Shown piece after piece: positions 6,804 through 13,677 of a stretch of 15,870 nucleotides of DNA. The notes below the pieces were generated by a model, which did not search any database, was not told where the DNA came from, and worked only from the letters and a program-made list of their open reading frames with translations. Origin of the DNA: UBA2239 sp050177075 (GTDB lineage: Bacteria; Pseudomonadota; Gammaproteobacteria; Burkholderiales; UBA9220); contig JBFXHL010000058.1 in assembly GCA_050177075.1 (NCBI GenBank), forward strand, positions 1 through 15,870. The letters run 5' to 3'. A program made the translations under genes and the position numbers. Positions within the stretch are counted from its first letter, which is position 1. The number at the start of each line of letters is the position of its first letter.

Positions 6804-6834
6804 AAAAGATGCAGTGTTGCTACGACGCTGCAAC

Positions 6835-6858
6835 AAAAATGGCCTGCCGTAGCAGGCC
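6835..6858 (-). terminator. Terminator-like hairpin between tRNA-Glu and tRNA-Asp
   Basis: Read on the minus strand, GGCCTGC, loop TACG, GCAGGCC, then A and five Ts. The loop is a UNCG-type tetraloop closed by C-G, which is unusually stable. It lies 11 bases after the tRNA-Glu CCA end. It may act as a partial terminator, lowering tRNA-Asp output relative to Ala and Glu, or as a processing signal. Confidence 0.55.
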
Positions 6859-6868
6859 TTTCTTGTAG

Positions 6869-6944
6869 TGGCGTCCCCACGGGGATTCGAACCCCGGTTA
6901 TCGCCGTGAAAGGGCGGTGTCCTAGGCCTCTAGACGATGGGGAC
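6869..6944 (-). tRNA. tRNA-Glu (anticodon TTC)
   Basis: On the minus strand the 76-base gene starts GTCCCCATCGTCTAGAGG and ends CCCCGTGGGGACGCCA. Acceptor GTCCCCA pairs with TGGGGAC, the anticodon arm contains CCTTTCACGG giving anticodon TTC, the T arm has GGTTCGAATCC, and CCA is encoded. It follows tRNA-Ala by eight bases. Confidence 0.97.
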
Positions 6945-6952
6945 CTGACCTT

Positions 6953-7028
<76 letters not shown>

Positions 7029-7039
7029 GAAAGCCGCGC

Positions 7040-7068
7040 ATTATCCGGGTCGCCGTTTGCCTTGTCAA
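7040..7068 (-). promoter_or_regulatory. Strong sigma-70 promoter of the tRNA cluster
   Basis: On the minus strand TTGACA (7068-7063), a 17-base spacer and GATAAT (7045-7040), followed by the GC-rich discriminator GCGCGG. Transcription should start near 7033, about five bases before tRNA-Ala. A GC-rich discriminator is typical of stable-RNA promoters under stringent control. Confidence 0.88.
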
Positions 7069-7128
7069 GGGGTGGCGATGCAACTTCATGAAGATTTTTT
7101 GCGGTTTCCCCCTAAAGGGTTGTTTTGA

Positions 7129-7389
7129 CTAGGTGGTTGCCGCGATGGCGGCGAGAGAGGATTGCCACGGTTGCCAGCTTTGGCAGCATTCGCTGGGCGG
7201 CGTCAGGTCATTCTTGTCCGCCGCCTTGCAGGCGCCCAGCCCGTCGCTGGGACACAGGAAGGCGTCACGATTGAATATCCGCGTGGCCACCCAATTGGTG
7301 CAGGAACAACAGGACGGCGTGCTGGGCTCGACGGAATAAAAATAGTCATCGTTGTGCATGACGAAACGGGAATAGAGATTGCGGTGCAT
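7129..7389 (-). CDS. Small cysteine-rich protein of unknown function
   Basis: An 86-residue protein (MHRNLYSRFVMHNDDYFYSV at the N-terminus) with seven cysteines: CCxC at 27-30, Cys46, Cys54 and a CC pair at 68-69. There is no signal peptide. The spacing suggests metal binding or disulfides, but I recognise no family. The start at 7389 overlaps the end region of the upstream 33-residue gene (TGATAATG), so it is probably translated by coupling; Met11 is an alternative. Base composition near its start is more AT-rich than in neighbouring genes. It could also be a chance frame, because it lacks a clear Shine-Dalgarno sequence. No intrinsic terminator was found between it and the tRNA promoter. 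Confidence 0.5.
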   Translation of the reverse strand: MHRNLYSRFVMHNDDYFYSVEPSTPSCCSCTNWVATRIFNRDAFLCPSDGLGACKAADKNDLTPPSECCQSWQPWQSSLAAIAATT

Positions 7390-7391
7390 TA

Positions 7392-7493
7392 TCATTCTTC
7401 GGCTTTGCGGCCGATTTGGTAGAGCAGGAAGGCCGCCAGCATAATCACGTTGGCGAGAAAATAGTACATCGGCAGGATCGCGGCGTTGTCCAT
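7392..7493 (-). CDS. 33-residue single-span membrane peptide
   Basis: Read on the minus strand this short gene encodes MDNAAILPMYYFLANVIM and continues with LAAFLLYQIGRKAEE, a single hydrophobic span (about 6-26) followed by a short basic and acidic tail. AGGAGATCTGTC before the ATG gives a clear Shine-Dalgarno sequence with good spacing. The size and shape resemble small subunits of membrane complexes such as those of terminal oxidases, but I do not recognise it as any of them. It is followed immediately by the cysteine-rich gene. It is divergent from mtfA, with a 118-base AT-rich spacer. Confidence 0.6.
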   Translation of the reverse strand: MDNAAILPMYYFLANVIMLAAFLLYQIGRKAEE

Positions 7494-7611
7494 GACAGAT
7501 CTCCTGGGTTGGTTTTTTTGCTGATTGGTATCCTAGGGCGATGAATTCGAAAATAAAATTGTGGATTGTACGTAAGGGGAAATACGCAATCGGGGGTGAA
7601 AGGGAGGCTGG

Positions 7612-8394
7612 ATGGTGGTTTGGAGTTTCAAGGCGTGGCGCCGGAAGCGCGTGACGGCAGAGCGTGAATTGCCACAAGAGGCATGGCATGCCTTGGTGTC
7701 GGGGCTGCCGTTGTTGCGTGGACTGGACGAGGAGGAACGGTCCCGTTTGCATGACTTGGCGCTGCTTTTTCTGGACGAGAAGCAGTTCGTTGCCGCCGGT
7801 GATCTGGAACTGGTCCCCGACATGGCCTTGCTGGTCGCCGTCGAGGCCTGCTTGCCCATCCTGAATCTCGGGTTCTCCTGCTACGACGGTTGGGTGTCGG
7901 TCATCCTCTATCCCGGCGAGTTCGTGCCCGAGCATGAATACATGGATGAGGCGGGGGTCGTGCACACGGTGCGGGATATCCGCATCGGCGAATCCTGGGA
8001 ACGGGGGCCGATGGTCCTGTCATGGTCCGATGTGTCGTTGAGCGGCGAGGAAGATGGGGTGAACGTGGTCATCCACGAGTGCGCCCACAAACTGGATATG
8101 CTCAACGGCGGCGAGGCGAACGGATTTCCCCCCATGCACGACGGCATGACCGCTGAGGAATGGAGCCGAGTTTTCAGCGACGGTTATGGACGGTTTTGCC
8201 GTCAGGTGGATGGCGGCGAGCCGACCGCCCTCGACCCCTATGCCGCCGAATCGCCGGGGGAGTTCTTCGCCGTGACCAGCGAAGCGTTTTTCGAGACGCC
8301 CCAGGTGTTGACACGGGATTTTCCCGCCGTTTACCGGCAGTTGGCGAAATTTTACCGCCAGGACCCGATGGTCCGTTTTGGGAGGAGCCTTTGA
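7612..8394 (+). CDS. mtfA: MtfA-like zinc metallopeptidase (family M90)
   Basis: The 260-residue protein matches the MtfA family. In E. coli MtfA binds and inactivates the repressor Mlc (DgsA) and so affects ptsG expression; it also has aminopeptidase activity. Here the zinc motif HExxH is VVIHECAHKLDML with His155, Glu156 and His159. The expected third ligand is Glu217 in ESPGEFFAVTSEAFFETP. Upstream elements also fit: WVSVILYPGEFVP, GESWERGPMVLSWSDV and MHDGMTAEEW. The ATG at 7612 has GGGAGG four bases before it; a GTG at 7615 has better spacing and could be the true start. No Mlc or PTS gene is nearby, so the target in this organism is unknown. It overlaps the next gene by one base. Confidence 0.93.
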   Translation: MVVWSFKAWRRKRVTAERELPQEAWHALVSGLPLLRGLDEEERSRLHDLALLFLDEKQFVAAGDLELVPDMALLVAVEACLPILNLGFSCYDGWVSVILYPGEFVPEHEYMDEAGVVHTVRDIRIGESWERGPMVLSWSDVSLSGEEDGVNVVIHECAHKLDMLNGGEANGFPPMHDGMTAEEWSRVFSDGYGRFCRQVDGGEPTALDPYAAESPGEFFAVTSEAFFETPQVLTRDFPAVYRQLAKFYRQDPMVRFGRSL

Positions 8395-8711
8395 TGGAGG
8401 TGGCCGGGCTGGTTTTCCTCGCCGCCTTGGTCGGGTGGTGGGTGGTGAGCATGCAGGCCCGGGAGACGGCCTTGAAAGCGGGCAAGCGGGCCAGCACGGC
8501 CGCCGGCGTGCAGTTTCTCGACGATACGCTGGAGCTGCGGCGCGTGCGCTTGCGCCGCAACGACCTGGGGCAGCTGGCCGTTCTCCGCGAGTACCGCTTC
8601 GAGTTCAGCGATACCGGGGATAACCGGCGGGCCGGATTCGTCACGGTGATGGGAGGGCGGACCCGCTCGGTGGAATTGGAAACCGATGGCGGGGTGACCT
8701 TGGAGGCCTAG
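8394..8711 (+). CDS. DUF3301-like membrane-anchored protein
   Basis: A 105-residue protein with an N-terminal hydrophobic span (about 4-19, AGLVFLAALVGWWVVS) and a soluble domain containing GVQFLDDTLELRRVRLRR, then LREYRFEFSDTGDNRRAG and FVTVMGG. This resembles the DUF3301 family of gammaproteobacteria and betaproteobacteria, which has no known function. Its ATG overlaps the mtfA stop as TGATG, and GGAGGAG lies seven bases before it. Co-translation with mtfA suggests a shared pathway, but that is inference. Confidence 0.85.
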   Translation: MEVAGLVFLAALVGWWVVSMQARETALKAGKRASTAAGVQFLDDTLELRRVRLRRNDLGQLAVLREYRFEFSDTGDNRRAGFVTVMGGRTRSVELETDGGVTLEA

Positions 8712-8795
8712 GCGCGTTGAGGCCCGGTCTTGTGTTTCCCTTGTCGGAGTGTGGATAATGGGACGGTGCGATCGGGAATCCGGAAGGGAGTGGAT

Positions 8796-11687
8796 ATGTT
8801 CAAGGGATTGACGGTACGGGGCCAGCTGTTTCTCTTCGCTGGGGTGACGTTCATGCTGTTCGTGGTGGCGATGATTATTGCCATCAACGGCATGACCAGC
8901 ACCGAGCAGCGATTCAAGGCGTTCTTGTCCCAGGATCAGGCCCAGCTGCTGGCCTTTAACGAAATGTACGCCCAGGGGTTGCAAACCGGCCAGGCCCTGC
9001 GCAACATCCTTCTCGACCCGGCCAATCGCAAGGCCTACGACAATCTCGCCAAGGCCGGGACGGATTTCGACGCCGCCTTCGACAAGGCGCGGCGATTGAC
9101 CGGCGGCGACCGGGAAAAGAGTGCCATTCTGGACCAGGTGGGCGAGCTGCTGACCAAGCAGCGGACCGTGCGGGATGCCATTCTCGCCGCCGTCGCCGCC
9201 AACGATCTGGAAGGGGCCAAGGCCCGCATCAACAAAGAGGAAACCCCTACCTGGCGGGAAATGAAGCAAATCCTCCTCGACAGCCTGGAGGCCAACCGCC
9301 GCGAAGCCCAGGCCACCCAGGCCGAGATGGAGCAGGCGGTGGCCAAGGCCCGTTCCAAGGCGATCGGTTTCGGTGTCCTGGCCCTGGTGGCGGCGGTGGT
9401 GATCGCCGTCCTGATCGTCCGCAACCTGATGAAGCAACTGGGCGGGGAGCCCCATTACGCCGCCGAGGTGGCTTCCGCCGTGGCCCGGGGCGATTTGTCC
9501 GCCGATGTGGCGGTAAGGGACGGCGACAGGGAGAGCATGCTGCATTCCATGAAAACCATGCGCGACTCCCTGGCCCGGACGATGGCGGAGATTCAGGACG
9601 TGGTGGGAGCCGCCACCCAGGGGGATTTCTCCCGCCGGGTGGATTTGGCCGACAAGAGCGGTTTTGCCAAGGACCTGGGGGAGAGCATCAATCAACTCAA
9701 CGCCGACCTGATGCAGCAGCTCGGCGGGCGCCCGGCCTACGCGGCGGAAGTGGCGCGGCGCATCGCCAAGGGCGACCTGACCGTGGAGGTGGAAAAACAG
9801 CCCGGAGACGACCAGAGCCTGCTGGCGGCCATGGCCACCATGCGCGCCAACCTGGCCCGCATGCTCGACGAAATGCGCCAGGCCCACGATGAGACCGCCC
9901 GCATCAAGACAGCTCTCGACAATGCCACCACCAAGGTGATGATCGCCGACAACGACGGCAAGATCATATACATGAACAAGGAGGTGGGGGGGATGTTCCA
10001 TGCCGCGCAGGAGGATATCCGCAAGAGCATGCCCCACTTCGACGCCGGCAATATCCTGGGGCAGAACATCGACCGCTTCCACCGCCATCCCGAGCATCAG
10101 CGCGAGCTGCTGGCGGGCCTGAGGGATACTTACCGCACCACCATGGTGTTGGGTGGCCACACTTTTCGCCTGGCCGCCAACCCGGTGGTGAACGAAGCCG
10201 GCGAGCGCCTGGGGACCTCCGTGGAATGGTTCGACGCCACCCACGAGGCCCGTATCGAGAGCGAGGTGGCGGGCATCGTCAATGCCGCCCTGCTGGGGGA
10301 TTTTTCCAAGCGCATCGACCTGGCCGACAAGGAAGGGTTCATGAAGGACCTGGGGGTCGGCTTCAACCAGCTGATGGAAACCAGCGACCTGGCCCTGGCC
10401 GATGTGGCGCGGGTGCTGGAGGCCATGGCCAGGGGCGATCTTACCCAGACCATCACCGCCGACTACCAGGGCACCTTCGCCAAACTGAAGGACAGCGCCA
10501 ACACCACCGTGGCGAATTTGAAGCAGCTGGTGGAACAGATCAAGGAAGCGGTGGATGCCATCACCACCGCCGCCAAGGAAATCGCCAGCGGCAACCAGGA
10601 TTTGTCCCAGCGCACCGAGCAGCAGGCCAGTTCCCTGCAGGAAACCGCCTCCAGTATGGAGGAGCTGACCAGCACCGTCAGGCAGAACGCCGACAATGCC
10701 CGCCAGGCGGACCAGTTGGCGGCGAGCTCTTCCGACGTGGCGGTTAAGGGGGGCCAAGTGGTACGCGCTTCGGTGCAGACCATGGCGGAGATTTCCGAGA
10801 GCTCGAAAAAGATCGCCGACATCATCGGCGTCATCGACGGCATCGCCTTCCAGACCAACATCCTGGCGCTGAATGCCGCCGTGGAAGCGGCGCGGGCCGG
10901 CGAACAGGGGCGGGGCTTCGCGGTGGTGGCGGGGGAGGTGCGCAATCTGGCCCAACGCAGCGCCAACGCCGCCAAGGAAATCAAGAGCCTGATCACCGAC
11001 AGCGTGGCGAAAGTGGAAAGCGGCACCCAGCAGGTGAACGAGGCCGGCCGGACCATGGACGAGGTCGTCACCAGCATCAAACGGGTCACCGACATCATGG
11101 CGGAGATATCCGCCGCTTCCCTGGAGCAGTCCCACGGCATCGAACAGGTCAACCAGGCGGTGACCCAGATGGACGAAGTGACTCAGCAGAACGCTGCCCT
11201 GGTGGAGGAGGCCGCGGCGGCCGCCGAGTCCATGGAGGAGCAGGCGGAGAGCCTGGCCCAGGCGGTGGGCGTATTCAAGCTGGAGAGCGGCGGCGAACAT
11301 CGGGGGGAAAAGGCGGTGTTCAACTTCAACGCCGCCCGCGCCAAGCACTTCCTGTGGAAAGGGCGCATCCGCGACTATCTGGACGGCAAGGCGGCCATGT
11401 CCCTGTCCCAGGCGGTCTCCCACCGGGACTGCGACCTCGGCAAGTGGCTGTATTCGGAAGGGGTGAAGGCGTTCGGCCATCTGCCGGCGATGCAGGCCCT
11501 GTTGCCGATTCACGAAGAGCTGCACAATACCATCCGCCATGTCATCGAGCTCAAGGAGGACGGCAACCCCGACGGGGCGGAGACGGACTACATGAAGATC
11601 GGGCCGATTTCCCAGCGCATCATCGAACTGCTGTATGAAATCGAAAAAGGGGCCCAGGGCGGCGTGCCCGCTCTCCCCGTGAAATAG
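8796..11687 (+). CDS. Methyl-accepting chemotaxis protein with HAMP-like repeats, PAS and C-terminal CZB domain
   Basis: A 963-residue transmembrane chemoreceptor. TM1 is about residues 12-32, then a helical periplasmic sensor of the four-helix-bundle type (33-185) and TM2 (about 187-208). The cytoplasmic part begins with HAMP-like modules (214-268 and 308-362, closely similar), each led by QLGG[ER]P and containing GDL. A PAS domain follows at about 370-490 (VMIADNDGKIIYMN; IDRFHRHPEHQRELL). Another HAMP-like segment contains ARGDLTQTI (545-553). The signalling hairpin tip has GIAFQTNILALNAAVEAA and EQGRGFAVVAGEVRNLAQ. The C-terminus is a CZB zinc-binding domain with probable ligands His851, Cys879 (DCDLGKWL), His906 and His910. 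There is no NWETF-type CheR pentapeptide. CZB receptors are known to sense zinc or hypochlorous acid. The ATG at 8796 follows GGAAGGGAG; an upstream in-frame start at 8730 looks artificial. No FliA promoter was found upstream. Confidence 0.96.
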   Translation: MFKGLTVRGQLFLFAGVTFMLFVVAMIIAINGMTSTEQRFKAFLSQDQAQLLAFNEMYAQGLQTGQALRNILLDPANRKAYDNLAKAGTDFDAAFDKARRLTGGDREKSAILDQVGELLTKQRTVRDAILAAVAANDLEGAKARINKEETPTWREMKQILLDSLEANRREAQATQAEMEQAVAKARSKAIGFGVLALVAAVVIAVLIVRNLMKQLGGEPHYAAEVASAVARGDLSADVAVRDGDRESMLHSMKTMRDSLARTMAEIQDVVGAATQGDFSRRVDLADKSGFAKDLGESINQLNADLMQQLGGRPAYAAEVARRIAKGDLTVEVEKQPGDDQSLLAAMATMRANLARMLDEMRQAHDETARIKTALDNATTKVMIADNDGKIIYMNKEVGGMFHAAQEDIRKSMPHFDAGNILGQNIDRFHRHPEHQRELLAGLRDTYRTTMVLGGHTFRLAANPVVNEAGERLGTSVEWFDATHEARIESEVAGIVNAALLGDFSKRIDLADKEGFMKDLGVGFNQLMETSDLALADVARVLEAMARGDLTQTITADYQGTFAKLKDSANTTVANLKQLVEQIKEAVDAITTAAKEIASGNQDLSQRTEQQASSLQETASSMEELTSTVRQNADNARQADQLAASSSDVAVKGGQVVRASVQTMAEISESSKKIADIIGVIDGIAFQTNILALNAAVEAARAGEQGRGFAVVAGEVRNLAQRSANAAKEIKSLITDSVAKVESGTQQVNEAGRTMDEVVTSIKRVTDIMAEISAASLEQSHGIEQVNQAVTQMDEVTQQNAALVEEAAAAAESMEEQAESLAQAVGVFKLESGGEHRGEKAVFNFNAARAKHFLWKGRIRDYLDGKAAMSLSQAVSHRDCDLGKWLYSEGVKAFGHLPAMQALLPIHEELHNTIRHVIELKEDGNPDGAETDYMKIGPISQRIIELLYEIEKGAQGGVPALPVK
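9435..10373 (+). repeat. Internal duplicated modules of the chemoreceptor
   Basis: Two module types are repeated. Type A occupies residues 214-268 and 308-362 (bases 9435-9599 and 9717-9881), sharing QLGG-P--YAAEVA, A-GDL and an MRA/DxLARM ending. Type B occupies residues 269-301 and 494-526 (bases 9600-9698 and 10275-10373), sharing GDFS-R-DLADK-GF-KDLG and NQL. The order is A, B, A, PAS, B, then a conventional HAMP. Confidence 0.8.
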
Positions 11688-11690
11688 GCG

Positions 11691-12599
11691 ATGGGGGAAG
11701 GCGTTCGTCAGGTTGCCTATCGCGGCCGATTCGCGCCCTCGCCCACCGGCCCGCTGCATTTCGGTTCCCTCGTCGCGGCGGTGGGTAGCTTCCTGGATGC
11801 CAGAGCCCGGGGCGGCGAATGGCTGGTACGGATGGAGGATGTGGACCGTCCCCGTACCGTTGCCGGGGCGGCGGACGACATCTTGCGCACCCTGGAGGCC
11901 CTGGGCCTGGAATGGGACGGTCCGGTGATGTACCAGAGCCGCCGCGACGACGCCTACCGCGCGGCGCTGGCGGACCTGGAGGCGCAGGGGGCGGTTTATC
12001 CCTGCGCCTGTTCGCGCAAGGAAATTGCCGATTCCAGCATCGCTGGCTCCGGCGGGTTGATTTATCCCGGCACCTGCCGCCGCGGTCTTCCACCTGGCCG
12101 CAGCGGCCGCGCCGTCCGCTTGCGGGTGGAAGGGAGCGTGTCCTTCGACGACCGCTTGCAGGGGAGAATCCGCCAGGACCTGGAACGGGAAGTGGGGGAC
12201 TTCGTGCTGCGCCGGGCGGATGGCTTGTTCGCCTACCAACTGGCCGTCGTGGTGGACGACGACGAGCAGAACATCACCCACGTGGTACGGGGGGGGGACC
12301 TGCTGGATTCCACGCCGCGCCAGATATACCTCCAGAATCTGCTCGGCTTGGCGGTCCCTGCCTATCTGCACTTGCCCGTGGCGGTCAACGAACGGGGAGA
12401 GAAACTCAGTAAGCAGACCCTGGCGCCGGCGGTGGACCCGGCAAGGCCGGTGCCCTTGCTGTGCCAGGTGCTGCGCTTCCTCGAGCTGCCGCCGCCGCCG
12501 GAGGTGGAAGAAGGCCGCGTGGAGGATTTTTGGCGTTGGGCCGTGGCCCGTTGGCGGCCCGAGGGTCTGCCGGCCGTGCGAACGCGGCGGGCGCCGTAA
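11691..12599 (+). CDS. gluQ: Glutamyl-queuosine tRNA(Asp) synthetase
   Basis: GluQ-RS activates glutamate without tRNA and attaches it to the queuosine at the wobble position of tRNA-Asp. It is a GluRS paralogue that lacks the anticodon-binding domain, and 302 residues is the right size. The class I signature is GRFAPSPTGPLHFGSL with the HIGH equivalent HFGS (23-26), and the KMSKS equivalent is KLSKQT (238-243). The zinc site matches the family: Cys105 and Cys107 (PCACS), Tyr125 and Cys129 (YPGTC). LVRMEDVDRPR and DILRTLEALGLEWDG are also typical. It starts three bases after the chemoreceptor stop with no strong Shine-Dalgarno sequence, so it is probably translated from the same mRNA. The cognate-type tRNA-Asp(GTC) lies at 6727-6803. 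Confidence 0.96.
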   Translation: MGEGVRQVAYRGRFAPSPTGPLHFGSLVAAVGSFLDARARGGEWLVRMEDVDRPRTVAGAADDILRTLEALGLEWDGPVMYQSRRDDAYRAALADLEAQGAVYPCACSRKEIADSSIAGSGGLIYPGTCRRGLPPGRSGRAVRLRVEGSVSFDDRLQGRIRQDLEREVGDFVLRRADGLFAYQLAVVVDDDEQNITHVVRGGDLLDSTPRQIYLQNLLGLAVPAYLHLPVAVNERGEKLSKQTLAPAVDPARPVPLLCQVLRFLELPPPPEVEEGRVEDFWRWAVARWRPEGLPAVRTRRAP

Positions 12600-12626
12600 A
12601 GGCTGCACGGCGCGGGGGACTGGCGC

Positions 12627-12632
12627 TATAAT
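12627..12632 (+). promoter_or_regulatory. Possible promoter -10 box before the 76-residue gene
   Basis: A perfect TATAAT lies 39 bases before the ATG at 12672. The -35 region at the expected distance (TGCACG) is poor, so activity would need an activator or be weak. Confidence 0.35.
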
Positions 12633-12671
12633 TCGAATGTCCGAGTTTTTCACTTGATTATTGGAACCGTT

Positions 12672-12902
12672 ATGCCCTATTACGTGTACAAGGTTATCGA
12701 AGGCCCCTTCAAGCAATTGGAGGTGCTGAACCAGTTCGAGAAATTCCGCGAAGCCAGCAGCTGGGCCAAGGCGCGGCGAGGGGAGATTCCCGCCGGGGAG
12801 AACTACCTGGTGAAGGTGATTTTCGCCGAGAACGAATTGCAGGCGGAAGACTTGCTGATGCAAGTGCGGGAAAAGGAGCCGATTACCGGCGACGATTGGT
12901 AA
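12672..12902 (+). CDS. Small conserved-looking protein of unknown function
   Basis: A 76-residue protein beginning MPYYVYKVIEGPFKQLEVLN and ending EKEPITGDDW. It alternates beta-type and charged helical segments (FEKFREASSWAKARRGE; VKVIFAENELQAEDLLMQ) and has no cysteine or membrane span. A TTG at 12654 is a possible earlier start, but MPYYVYKV is a better N-terminus. TTGGAACC upstream is only a weak ribosome-binding site. It leads into the cysteine-containing gene 27 bases later and the two may form an operon. I recognise the general style of short betaproteobacterial proteins but no function. Confidence 0.72.
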   Translation: MPYYVYKVIEGPFKQLEVLNQFEKFREASSWAKARRGEIPAGENYLVKVIFAENELQAEDLLMQVREKEPITGDDW

Positions 12903-12929
12903 GCCCCCTGAATAAACGAGGAGTTCGCC

Positions 12930-13385
12930 GTGGACGAAGTCGCCTACCGCAGCGCCTACCGATCCGCCAACCCTATTGCCTGCCCCTTTGAAAAGGCCCT
13001 GGTGGCCAAGCGCTGTTTTTGCGAAAAAGCCGTGCGGCACAATATCGCCGAGCGGGACGTGGCCGGTTGCACTTCCGCCGCGATTGCCGCGGATTGCGGT
13101 ACGTTGCTGGATTTGCTGCGCCACAACGCCCAGTTCGCTCTTCATCTCACCCATATCGAAGGGGGGCTGCCCCACGCCAAGGAAATGAAGGTGCAGTGCG
13201 GCGGGCTCCTTGGCCTGCAACAGGCGCTTGATCCCGCCAAGGCGGGCAATGAAACGGTGGAAAATGTTTTCGGCTTGGTGGGGGAGGCGGTGAAGCGCTT
13301 CGGCGACCTGGCCAACCTGCCCTACGGCGAAATCGTCAAAACGGTGTCGGCGTTTGAAATCCGACGCCGATCAGGACGGCGCTAG
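12930..13385 (+). CDS. Cysteine-containing protein of unknown function
   Basis: A 151-residue protein with GTG start, supported by GAGGAG at 12918-12923 six bases before it. Six cysteines (18, 29, 31, 47, 56 and 90) sit in conserved-looking phrases: NPIACPFEKALVAKRCFCE (14-32), ERDVAGC, AADCGTLLDLLRHNAQF (54-69) and LPHAKEMKVQCGGLLGLQ (80-97). The pattern C-x10-C-x-C-x15-C-x8-C suggests an iron-sulfur or zinc site. No transmembrane span or signal peptide is seen. I do not recognise a named family. Its stop is three bases from the stop of the convergent gene at 13389. Confidence 0.82.
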   Translation: MDEVAYRSAYRSANPIACPFEKALVAKRCFCEKAVRHNIAERDVAGCTSAAIAADCGTLLDLLRHNAQFALHLTHIEGGLPHAKEMKVQCGGLLGLQQALDPAKAGNETVENVFGLVGEAVKRFGDLANLPYGEIVKTVSAFEIRRRSGRR

Positions 13386-13388
13386 CCG

Positions 13389-13580
13389 CTATTTGTCGCG
13401 CTCGTACACCGCCATGATGGCCTTCAGTTCCCGCAGTACCACCTGACGTTCCGTTTCCTGCAGATGGGAAATTTCCCTGGGCGTGCGACCCGCCTCCATT
13501 TCCCCGATCAGGCGCAGCACCTCCCTGCAACCTTTCTGGCACAGCAGTTCGATGCTTTGTTCGATAACGGGTGGGTGCAT
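13389..13580 (-). CDS. Small helical protein of unknown function
   Basis: A 63-residue protein on the minus strand, beginning MHPPVIEQSIELLCQKGCRE and ending KAIMAVYERDK, predicted to be almost entirely helical with two cysteines (14 and 18). AGGA lies five bases before the ATG. It is divergent from the acetolactate decarboxylase gene and convergent with the cysteine-containing gene, so it stands alone. The long plus-strand frame over it is a shadow. No function can be given. Confidence 0.68.
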   Translation of the reverse strand: MHPPVIEQSIELLCQKGCREVLRLIGEMEAGRTPREISHLQETERQVVLRELKAIMAVYERDK

Positions 13581-13646
13581 GGCGGTCCTGAGAATATGTT
13601 TCCATGATAATGCAAAACCCCGCGCCAGGCACATCTGGGGCGGCTG

Positions 13647-13670
13647 TATAATGTCCTTTTCCAATATTGG
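13647..13670 (+). promoter_or_regulatory. TATAAT -10 box and adjacent palindrome before the acetolactate decarboxylase gene
   Basis: TATAAT at 13647-13652 has no good -35 at the usual distance. The expected transcript start (about 13659) falls beside the perfect 10-base palindrome CCAATATTGG (13661-13670), which could be an operator. Confidence 0.3.
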
Positions 13671-13677
13671 TCGGAAG

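Noticed and set aside
6811..6834. Inverted repeat GTTGC-N9-GCAAC as a promoter or operator for tRNA-Asp
   Set aside because: The arms are short, there is no convincing -10/-35 pair next to it, and read-through from the tRNA-Ala promoter is simpler.
7494..7611. Promoter or FNR-type site in the AT-rich divergent spacer
   Set aside because: No TTGAT-N4-ATCAA site and no -35/-10 pair with acceptable spacing could be found on either strand.
8352..13220. A 1622-codon open frame on the minus strand across the chemoreceptor and gluQ genes
   Set aside because: It is antisense to clearly real genes. Its translation is low-complexity Gly, His, Leu and Gln-rich sequence typical of the complement of GC-rich coding DNA.
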